Of a DNA stretch of 19,430 nucleotides, positions 6,635 to 12,512 are shown one piece after another (the first letter of the stretch is position 1; every line of letters starts with the position of its first letter). Under the pieces are notes generated by a model. That model had not been told where the DNA came from, did no database searches, and saw only the letters and a list, made by a program, of their open reading frames with translations. This stretch comes from Bog-473 sp035534235 (GTDB lineage: Bacteria > Actinomycetota > Acidimicrobiia > Acidimicrobiales > RAAP-2). Made by a program: the position numbers and the translations under genes. Where the stretch lies: the NCBI GenBank assembly GCA_035534235.1, contig DATLSH010000048.1, positions 1-19,430 on the forward strand, in the 5' to 3' direction.

Positions 6635-7108
6635 ATGCCACCGGTGCCGAGGACGACCAGCGCAGGGCCACCCGTGCCTGCCGCCACCCTCGTGAACCAG
6701 GAGCTGGCCGGCCGGCTGCGTCTGGCGGTCAACCGCCTGCAGCGACGGCTGCGCCAACAGTCGCTGGCCGGACTGTCCCCCGCCCAAGCTTCCGCACTCG
6801 GCTCGGTCGCCCGCATCGGAAGCCCGACCCTGGGCGAGCTGGCTTCCATTGAGCAGGTGCAACCGCCGACCATGACGAGGATCGTGGCCAGCCTGGCTGA
6901 CGCCGGCATGGTCACCCGTGCCACTGATGTCGCCGATCGCCGCAGCGCGAGGGTGCGCGTCACCCCCGCCGGGACGCGGGCGCTCGAACGGATCCGTACC
7001 CTGAAGAATGCCTTCCTGGTGCGCCGGCTGGGCGAGCTGAGCCCCGACGAGCAGAGGTGTGCCGCCGATCTCGTCGCCCTGCTGGAGCATCTATTGAGGG
7101 AGCCATGA
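6635..7108 (+). CDS. MarR-family transcriptional regulator
   Basis: The 157-residue product has a typical winged helix-turn-helix: helices LSPAQASALGSVARIG (47-62), TLGELASIEQVQPPTMTRIVASLADAGMV (65-93, recognition helix around PPTMTRIV) and a wing TRATDVADRRSARVRVTPAG (94-113) with the conserved D-R-R. Flanking helices would form the dimer interface. The first 18 residues are Pro/Ala-rich and not conserved. MarR proteins usually repress a neighbouring exporter and release DNA on binding a small phenolic or lipophilic ligand. The gene overlaps the MFS gene by ATGA (7105-7108), so the two are cotranscribed and probably translationally coupled. Confidence 0.92.
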   Translation: MPPVPRTTSAGPPVPAATLVNQELAGRLRLAVNRLQRRLRQQSLAGLSPAQASALGSVARIGSPTLGELASIEQVQPPTMTRIVASLADAGMVTRATDVADRRSARVRVTPAGTRALERIRTLKNAFLVRRLGELSPDEQRCAADLVALLEHLLREP

Positions 7109-8445
7109 GCCGGATCGGCGAGGCCCGGCGGCGCACCTTCCGTGCCCTTTCCGTGCGGAACTACCGCCTCTACTTCACCGGCCAGGTCATTTCCGTCTCC
7201 GGCACTTGGATGCAGATGGTGGCGCAGACCTATCTCATCCTCTACCGGCTTCACGGGTCCGGAGTCGATGTCGCCATCGCCACCGGGCTCCAGTTCCTGC
7301 CTTTGCTGCTGTTGGGACCGTTCGGCGGCCTCATCGCCGACCGCCTGGACAAGCGCAAGGTCCTTTATGCCACCCAGACCACGGCCGCTTTCCTGGCGCT
7401 GGCCCTCGGCTTGCTCGTGATCACCGATTCCACTCGCTTATGGGAGGTGTACCTACTCGCCGCCGGGCTCGGCATCGTCAACCTCTTCGACAATCCGGCC
7501 CGCCAGACGTTTGTTTCCGAATTAGTGGGGCTCGACTTGCTCCCCAACGCGGTGAGCCTCAACAGCGTGCTGATGAACTCGGCCCGGGTGATCGGGCCGG
7601 CCATCGGCGGGGTGCTCATCCTGACCCTGGGTCTGGCCATGTGCTTCATGGTCAACGCCGCCACCTACCTGGCCGTGATCATCGCCCTCTCCCTCATGCG
7701 GGCCTCGGACCTGCAGAGGCGGCCGGGCGTGACCCGGGCCAAGGGCCAGGTGCGCGAGGGCCTGCGCTATGTCTGGGTCACCCCTGACCTGAGGATCCCC
7801 CTGATCTCCATGGCGGTCATCGGCGTCTTCGCTTTCAACTTCACGGTGACGCTTCCCCTTCTGGCCAAGTTCACCTTTCACGGGGGTGCCGGGGTCTACA
7901 GCACCTTTCTCGCCGCTATGGGCGCCGGGGCGGTCATGGGCGGCCTCTTCACTGCACATCGCAGCCGTCCCTCCACCCACCTCTTGGCCATCATCGGGCT
8001 GTTCTTCGGCGGCTCCATCCTGGCCGTCGCCCTCATGCCGACCGAGACGGCCGCCATCGTCCTCCTGGTGCCGATGGGGGCGGCCAGCATCTCCTTCATC
8101 GCCACCAACAACGCCACGTTGCAGCTGCGGGCCGATCCCTCAATGCGGGGAAGGGTGATGTCCCTCAACGCCATCGCCTTCCTGGGCAGCACACCGATCG
8201 GGGCGCCCCTGCTCGGGTACATCAGCGACACCACCAACCCTCGCATCTCCCTCATCGTCGGCGGGGTGGCCACGCTGTTGGCCAGCATCCCGCTGTTCTT
8301 CCTGGCCAAAAGGCAGCGGGCCGAATCGGGAGCCCCGGGCGAGCACGCGGGAGGGGACGTGCTGCTGGTTCCCGGCGAGGAAACGAATGTGATCCCGCTC
8401 CTCACCCCTACGCCCGGGATCAACCTGATGCGGCGGACGGTGTAG
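7105..8445 (+). CDS. MFS transporter (MFS_3/EntS-like exporter)
   Basis: The 446-residue product is a major-facilitator protein with about 12 hydrophobic helices. The N-terminal RRRTFRALSVRNYRLYFTGQVISVSGTWMQ block, the loop 2-3 motif GGLIADRLDKRKVL, NLFDNPARQTFVSELV and RGRVMSLNAIAFLGSTPIGAPLLGYISD are hallmarks of the EntS/MFS_3 branch, which exports siderophores, macrolides or other drugs by proton antiport. The C-terminal ~45 residues are hydrophilic. ATG 7105 overlaps the marR stop, with GAGGGAG just upstream. A MarR partner suggests ligand-induced efflux; the substrate is unknown. Its last 306 bp lie antisense to the nonstop tail of the acyl-CoA dehydrogenase frame. Confidence 0.9.
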   Translation: MSRIGEARRRTFRALSVRNYRLYFTGQVISVSGTWMQMVAQTYLILYRLHGSGVDVAIATGLQFLPLLLLGPFGGLIADRLDKRKVLYATQTTAAFLALALGLLVITDSTRLWEVYLLAAGLGIVNLFDNPARQTFVSELVGLDLLPNAVSLNSVLMNSARVIGPAIGGVLILTLGLAMCFMVNAATYLAVIIALSLMRASDLQRRPGVTRAKGQVREGLRYVWVTPDLRIPLISMAVIGVFAFNFTVTLPLLAKFTFHGGAGVYSTFLAAMGAGAVMGGLFTAHRSRPSTHLLAIIGLFFGGSILAVALMPTETAAIVLLVPMGAASISFIATNNATLQLRADPSMRGRVMSLNAIAFLGSTPIGAPLLGYISDTTNPRISLIVGGVATLLASIPLFFLAKRQRAESGAPGEHAGGDVLLVPGEETNVIPLLTPTPGINLMRRTV

Positions 8446-9693
8446 GACGCGCAGAAGCCCGGACTTTCCGGCGTGCTTGGGCTCCTGGGGGAGCCCAAGC
8501 ACGCGCTCCCAGACGATGTTGCGCTGGATCTCGGCCGCGCCACCCCAAATGGTCTCTGAGCGGGAGAAGAAGAAGAGCGACTGCAGGTTGTTGACGGGGT
8601 ACCCCGCTCGGGCCCGTCGCGCGCCAGGCAGCATGGCCTCCCCACCGAACTCGCCCTGAAGGATTTGGCCCTCCATGCCCAAGATGTCCATGGCCAGCAA
8701 CATGGTCTCCTGATGGGCCTCGGACCAGAACATCTTGTTGCAGGCCCCAAGCGCCGCCGTGGTGTGGGTGCCGTTGAGGACATCGGTCAAGGTCCGGTAG
8801 CCATTGATCTGCATGATCTTTATCTTCGACCAGGACCTGGCCAGGCGCTGGCGCGTGAGCGGATCACCGGTGGCACCGCGCTCCCGGGCCAGATGGAGGA
8901 TTTCGTCGAACTCCTTCTGGAAACGCCGGTGACCGGTGGTCGACGAGGTGCCTCGCTCGAACCCCAGAGTGGTCATGGCCACCTTCCATCCGTTGTTGAC
9001 CCCGCCGATCACGTTCTCCTTTGGGCACCGGACGTCGGTGAAGAAGACTTCGTTGAATTCGGCTGACCCGTCGACCTGTTCAATGGGTCGGACCTCGACA
9101 CCCGACTGCTTCATGGGAACGAGCAGGTAGGAAATGCCGGCGTGCTTGGGCGCCTCGGGATCGGTGCGTGCCAGCAGGAAGATGTAGTCGGCGAATTGCG
9201 CCTGCGTCGTCCACACCTTCTGACCGTTGATGACCCACTCGTCACCGTCGGCCTCCGCCCTCGTCTTGAGCCCGGCCAGGTCGGATCCGGCGTCAGGCTC
9301 GCTGAAACCCTGGCACCACGATATCTCACCCTTCAGGATCCCGGGTATGAATTGCTTCTTCTGCTCCTCGGTGCCCCATTGCAGAATTGTCGGGCCCACC
9401 AGGGTGTCACCGAAGAAGTCGGCGCGCAGTGGCGCGCCGGCCCGGGCGAACTCCTCATTGAGCACCACCTGTTGGAGGAGGGTCAGGCCCTTTCCTCCGT
9501 ATTCGGTGGGCCAGCTGGCGCAGATCCACCCGCCGGAGAAGAGCTTGGCGGTCCATTCCTCATTGAAGGCCTTGCGTACCTCCGGGGTCATGGAAAAGCC
9601 CGGCTCCCCCCAGCCCGCGGGGAGGTTCTCCCGCAACCAGGCGCTGATCACGCCACGGAACTCCTCGGCATCCGGAGGGTAGGTCAGGTCCAC
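8140..9693 (-). CDS. Acyl-CoA dehydrogenase (FadE-like), frame lacking the usual stop
   Basis: Residues 1-405 form a complete acyl-CoA dehydrogenase: N-terminal helical domain beginning VDLTYPPDAEEFRGVI, the substrate/FAD block QGFSEPDAGSDLAGLKTRA (128-146), NGQKVWTTQAQFADY (156-170), and the C-terminal FAD-binding GGAAEIQRNIVWERVLGLPQEP. FAD-dependent oxidation of an acyl-CoA ester at the alpha-beta bond is the expected reaction, passed to ETF; this branch often acts on steroid or branched substrates. Homologues normally end at about residue 405 (position 8480), but here the frame continues 112 residues, mostly antisense to the MFS gene, to a stop at 8140-8142. The tail has no family resemblance. 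GTG 9693 is chosen because TACCGT (9706-9701) lies 7 nt upstream. Confidence 0.85.
   Translation of the reverse strand: MDLTYPPDAEEFRGVISAWLRENLPAGWGEPGFSMTPEVRKAFNEEWTAKLFSGGWICASWPTEYGGKGLTLLQQVVLNEEFARAGAPLRADFFGDTLVGPTILQWGTEEQKKQFIPGILKGEISWCQGFSEPDAGSDLAGLKTRAEADGDEWVINGQKVWTTQAQFADYIFLLARTDPEAPKHAGISYLLVPMKQSGVEVRPIEQVDGSAEFNEVFFTDVRCPKENVIGGVNNGWKVAMTTLGFERGTSSTTGHRRFQKEFDEILHLARERGATGDPLTRQRLARSWSKIKIMQINGYRTLTDVLNGTHTTAALGACNKMFWSEAHQETMLLAMDILGMEGQILQGEFGGEAMLPGARRARAGYPVNNLQSLFFFSRSETIWGGAAEIQRNIVWERVLGLPQEPKHAGKSGLLRVLHRPPHQVDPGRRGEERDHIRFLAGNQQHVPSRVLARGSRFGPLPFGQEEQRDAGQQRGHPADDEGDARVGGVADVPEQGRPDRCAAQEGDGVEGHHPSPH
8459..8504. terminator. Tandem hairpins between convergent genes (bidirectional terminator candidate)
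   Basis: A perfect 15-bp inverted repeat pairs 8471-8485 with 8490-8504 around a TGGG loop, directly next to a smaller hairpin CCGGA-CTT-TCCGG (8459-8471). No T-tract follows on either strand, as is common for GC-rich actinobacterial terminators. It begins 14 bp after the MFS stop and covers the last codons of the normal acyl-CoA dehydrogenase sequence, so it could end transcripts from both sides. Confidence 0.55.
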
Positions 9694-9790
9694 GTACAGC
9701 ACGGTACCCGCGGGCTGGCGATGGGAGCGACCGCCGAGGAATCGATGGCCCCGGGAAACGGCGCGTGAGCAGGCGATTACGTTGGCCACA
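9694..9790. promoter_or_regulatory. Divergent leaderless promoters of the acyl-CoA dehydrogenase and mntP genes
   Basis: On the minus strand TACCGT (9706-9701) lies 7 nt before GTG 9693; on the plus strand TACGTT (9778-9783) lies 7 nt before GTG 9791. Both genes should start transcription at the start codon. The 97-bp gap holds short palindromes GGTACC and CCCGCGGG near the minus promoter. There is no room for a yybP-ykoY riboswitch upstream of the MntP gene if this promoter is the real one. Confidence 0.45.
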
Positions 9791-10333
9791 GTGCTCGCGC
9801 TCCTCCTGGTTGCCTTGTCGGTGGGGCTCGACAATTTCGGGGCATCAACCGCCCTCGGCGTCTCCGGGGTGGACAGGAAGCTGCGCCTACGGATCGCGCT
9901 CATCTTCGGGGTGTTTGAGGCGACCATGCCGCTGGTCGGCCTGCTGCTGGGCCACTCGGTCGCCCATGACCTCGGGGGCGCTGCCAGACCGATCGGTGGT
10001 GCATTGCTCGGAATCGCCGGCGTCTACGCCGTGGTGTCCGAACTCTTGGGCGAGAAGAGCACGGACCGGGCCCCGGATCCCGGCGTGAGGCGCCTGGTGC
10101 TCATCGGTGCCGCGCTGAGCATCGACAACCTGGTGGTCGGCGTCGCCCTCGGCACCTATCACGTCGGCCTGCTGGTGGCTGCGGTCACCATCGGCGCCGT
10201 GAGTGTTGCGCTCTCACTGCTCGGGCTTGAGGTCGGGAGCCGATTGAAGGGGCCTCTGGGTCAGCGCAGCGAGTTGGCGGGCGGTGCCGTCCTGGCCCTG
10301 GTGGGGCTGGCCATCGGCACGGGCTTGCTGTAA
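9791..10333 (+). CDS. mntP: MntP-like manganese efflux pump
   Basis: The 180-residue product has six hydrophobic segments in two related halves. Each half carries the MntP (DUF204) acidic signature: ALSVGLDNFGAS near the N-terminus and ALSIDNLVVGVALG in the fourth segment, with the Asp residues expected to lie on the Mn2+ path. The length matches E. coli MntP (188). The role would be export of excess Mn2+ from the cytoplasm. I prefer GTG 9791 (VLALLLVALSVGLDNF) because of the -10 box 7 nt upstream; TTG 9782 would add three residues. It opens a block of metal-related genes that ends with the Nramp-like transporter at 14114. Confidence 0.85.
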   Translation: MLALLLVALSVGLDNFGASTALGVSGVDRKLRLRIALIFGVFEATMPLVGLLLGHSVAHDLGGAARPIGGALLGIAGVYAVVSELLGEKSTDRAPDPGVRRLVLIGAALSIDNLVVGVALGTYHVGLLVAAVTIGAVSVALSLLGLEVGSRLKGPLGQRSELAGGAVLALVGLAIGTGLL

Positions 10334-10422
10334 CGCCACCAAGGCCGGGCCAGGGTTGAGAATATGGGGCCAGCCCCCGTATCCCCGACTGATTCAACGA
10401 TGACCTCGTGAAGAGCGCCTTC

Positions 10423-10728
10423 ATGGCCGAACTGACCAACTACCACTACGTCCCCCACCACCGGACGAGGAACAAACTTGACGAGACGGCGGCAGGACCC
10501 GGCAGCCCGGTGGTCCTTGTCTCCTGGATCTCCCAGACCTTCCTCCAGCTGGTCCTGCTGTCGGTCATCATTGTGGGCCAGAACATCTTGTCGGCCGCGG
10601 CCGACAAGAGGGCGGAAGCCACCTACAAGGACGCCGACGCCGTGCTCCACGAAGCGGTGAAGATCCAGGAGCATCTGCTGGCCCAGGACACCGTCCTCAA
10701 AGAGCTGGTGGGCAAGTTGGCATGGTGA
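10423..10728 (+). CDS. Short single-helix membrane protein with C-terminal coiled coil (DUF1003-like)
   Basis: The 101-residue product has one clear membrane helix (FLQLVLLSVIIVGQNIL) followed by AAADKRAEATYKDADAVLHEAVKIQEHLLAQDTVLKELV, which should form an amphipathic or coiled-coil helix. The helix plus Q-N and following charged part resembles the second half of DUF1003-type and related actinobacterial membrane proteins, which normally have another helix before it; here a polar segment (residues 1-30, with HYVPHHRTRN) replaces it. Function is unknown. ATG 10423 has a weak GAAGAG upstream; GTG 10408 would add five residues. DUF1003 genes often neighbour MgtE-N/CBS genes in actinobacteria, as here. 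Confidence 0.6.
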   Translation: MAELTNYHYVPHHRTRNKLDETAAGPGSPVVLVSWISQTFLQLVLLSVIIVGQNILSAAADKRAEATYKDADAVLHEAVKIQEHLLAQDTVLKELVGKLAW

Positions 10729-10780
10729 CGGGCCACGACCGGCCCGCCCGGAGCGCGCCAGGTAAGAACGCTCGCAAGAG

Positions 10781-10797
10781 CTGCGGGCCGGCCGCAG
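10781..10797 (+). terminator. Small GC hairpin after the DUF1003-like gene
   Basis: CTGCGG (10781-10786) pairs with CCGCAG (10792-10797) around a GCCGG loop, followed by a short pyrimidine-rich stretch with CCCCTTT. It could be a weak terminator for the upstream gene. Confidence 0.25.
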
Positions 10798-10843
10798 GAG
10801 CCGCTCCCCTTTGCTGCGGTTATCCCGACCGATGGCGTCGGAC

Positions 10844-10877
10844 TTCACCAGGACCGGCTTCGGTGAAGAGCTACGGT
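10844..10877 (+). promoter_or_regulatory. Promoter candidate and inverted repeat before the MgtE-N/CBS gene
   Basis: TTCACC (10844-10849) and GGTGAA (10862-10867) form an inverted repeat just upstream of a -10-like TACGGT (10872-10877), which lies 9 nt before ATG 10887. The spacing implies a leader of two or three bases. The repeat is well placed for a regulator, but nothing shows which one. Confidence 0.3.
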
Positions 10878-10886
10878 TGGGTCATC

Positions 10887-12176
10887 ATGACGGCCCAAGA
10901 AACGGCAACCGGGACCGAAATTCAAGTGATGCATCTCTCGAATGTCGTCAAATGCCCGATGGTCGACGGGTCGGGTGATCGGTTGGGCCGCGTTCAGGAC
11001 CTGATCGCCCGGGTGGGGGAGAACCCGCACCCACCCATCGTCGGCCTCGTGGTCAAGATCGAGGGACGCGATCTCTTCGTCCCCATCCGCAAGGTCGCCA
11101 ACTTCGAAGCCGGCCGGGTGCGCTTCGAGGGCCTGCGGGTCGATCTGCGCCGGTTCGAGCGCCGACCGGGTGAGTTGCTCCTGGCCCAGGACCTCCTGGC
11201 CCGGCACCTGATCAACTTTGTCGGCGGTCGGCTAGTCCGGGCCAATGAGATCGAACTGGCCAAGGTCGACGAAAACTGGGAAGTGATCGGCGTAGACCCT
11301 TCGAGCCGACCTTCGATGCGCCGCCTCCTCCCCAGGGGCCTGCGCTGGCGATCGAATGGGGGGTCGGTCATTGACTGGGCCAGCGTGGAGCCGTTTGTGG
11401 CCCACGTCCCCTCTGCCCGCCTCCGCATTCCCTATCGAAAGCTCAAGAAGTTGCATCCCGCCCAGATCGCCGACCTCGTGGAGGCGGCGTCCCATGACGA
11501 GGGCGAGGAGATCATTGAGGCCGTCGGCGAGGACCGCGAGCTCGAGGCCGACGTGTTCGAGGAGTTGGACACCGAACACCAACTGGAGTTCCTGCAGAGC
11601 CGATCTGATGCCGAAGCCGCCCGATTGCTCGCCTCCATGGCACCCGACGATGCCGCCGATCTCATCGTCGAGGTCGACCAGGAGCGGCGCCTGCCGATCC
11701 TCAATTTGCTTCCCGAGCCCCAGCAAAGGAAGGTCCGCTCGCTTCTCAGCTACAACCCTGAGACCGCCGGGGGTCTCATGAGCCCCGACTTCATCTGCCT
11801 GCCGGCCGACACGCCGGTCTCGGGCGCCCTCAATGCCATTCGGGAGAGCTCAGCCCCCCACGAGGCCATCCACGTCGTCTTCGCCACCGATGACGGGGGC
11901 CGGGTCACCGGGGCGGCCTCGTCCGTCCGCCTGATTCAAGCCGACCCGACGGCGAGCCTTGCCTCGGTGATCACGGCCGATCCTCCTCACGTGCACGCGG
12001 ACTGGGACGTCGGGGCCATTGTGCGAAAGATGTCGGACTTCAACCTGACCGTGGCGCCCGTGATGGACCCCGAGCACGGCAAGATCCTGGGCGTGGTGAC
12101 CATCGACGACGTGATCGAGCTGATGCTCCCGAGCGGGTGGCGCCGTGATTTCGGCACCACGTCCTCGGAGGGTTAG
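10887..12176 (+). CDS. Soluble PRC-barrel / MgtE N-domain / CBS-pair protein (candidate Mg2+ sensor)
   Basis: The 429-residue product has no membrane helix. Domain order: PRC-barrel-like beta domain with VKCPMVDGSGDRLGRVQDLI (21-40) to about 90; a second shorter PRC-like part (about 98-140); MgtE N superhelical domain (about 186-295) with repeated acidic helices and the exit motif YNPETAGGLMSPDFI; then two CBS motifs (about 298-352 and 358-415), the last ending GVVTIDDVIELM. In MgtE channels the N and CBS domains bind Mg2+ and gate the pore, but here the MgtE membrane domain is missing altogether. The protein may instead sense Mg2+ and act on a partner, most simply the Nramp-like transporter encoded next. 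ATG 10887 is chosen over ATG 10929 because of the nearby -10-like box. Confidence 0.85.
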   Translation: MTAQETATGTEIQVMHLSNVVKCPMVDGSGDRLGRVQDLIARVGENPHPPIVGLVVKIEGRDLFVPIRKVANFEAGRVRFEGLRVDLRRFERRPGELLLAQDLLARHLINFVGGRLVRANEIELAKVDENWEVIGVDPSSRPSMRRLLPRGLRWRSNGGSVIDWASVEPFVAHVPSARLRIPYRKLKKLHPAQIADLVEAASHDEGEEIIEAVGEDRELEADVFEELDTEHQLEFLQSRSDAEAARLLASMAPDDAADLIVEVDQERRLPILNLLPEPQQRKVRSLLSYNPETAGGLMSPDFICLPADTPVSGALNAIRESSAPHEAIHVVFATDDGGRVTGAASSVRLIQADPTASLASVITADPPHVHADWDVGAIVRKMSDFNLTVAPVMDPEHGKILGVVTIDDVIELMLPSGWRRDFGTTSSEG

Positions 12177-12512
12177 ACAATGCGACGGGAACGAAGACCC
12201 TGGGCTGCCGACCTCGCCAGGCAGGAGCCAGCGGGAGATCGGTGAAGGCGGCGGACACAGGCCCCGCCGGGCAGGTGTCCGCCAACAAGGAGTATTCCGC
12301 CTCCACCCGGTATCCACCGGACACGGGGACGGTGGATTGAACTTCATGTGGCGCCTACGAAGGAGGAGCGCTGAGCGCTCGCAGTCAGACACCAGATTGA
12401 TGCGAAGGACGTCATCGCCCTAGGCACGGGCCACCCGAATGCCCTGGTCGAGTGATCGTGTGCGTTCGAGTCGTCGCTGGCACGCAAGTCACTATGGCAG
12501 GGAGGTGAGCAG
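12177..12512 (+). ncRNA. Structured 336-bp leader upstream of the Nramp-like gene (candidate cis-regulatory RNA)
   Basis: No convincing gene lies here. Four inverted repeats can be drawn in plus-strand order. Hairpin 1: a 9-bp perfect stem (12250-12258 / 12275-12283) with a symmetric AG/AG internal loop and an inner GCCC/GGGC stem. Hairpin 2: an 8-bp perfect stem ATCCACCG / CGGTGGAT (12312-12319 / 12330-12337). Hairpin 3: GAGCGC-TGA-GCGCTC (12366-12380). Hairpin 4: AGTGA (12451-12455) with TCACT (12489-12493), and inside it TGCG (12461-12464) with CGCA (12483-12486). It ends at a strong Shine-Dalgarno. I could not match the M-box or yybP-ykoY consensus. Hairpin 1 might simply be the terminator of the upstream gene. 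Confidence 0.45.
12501..12508 (+). promoter_or_regulatory. Strong ribosome binding site of the Nramp-like gene
   Basis: GGAGGTGA lies 4 nt before ATG 12513 (7 nt counted from GGAGG) and fixes that start. It stands directly after hairpin 4 of the leader, so the fold could control its access. Confidence 0.75.

Noticed and set aside
10334..10407. Possible missing first helix of the DUF1003-like protein upstream
   Set aside because: None of the three frames gives a hydrophobic segment there, so a simple frameshift does not explain the short N-terminus.
12145..12423. 92-residue plus-strand frame in the leader
   Set aside because: It starts inside the preceding gene in another frame, has no ribosome binding site and crosses three hairpins; coding is unlikely.
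12177..12512. M-box or yybP-ykoY riboswitch in the leader
   Set aside because: I looked for the conserved M-box core (AGGTGAGGCTCC type) and for the paired Mn2+ motifs of yybP-ykoY and found neither. Only a novel or unrelated structure can be proposed.
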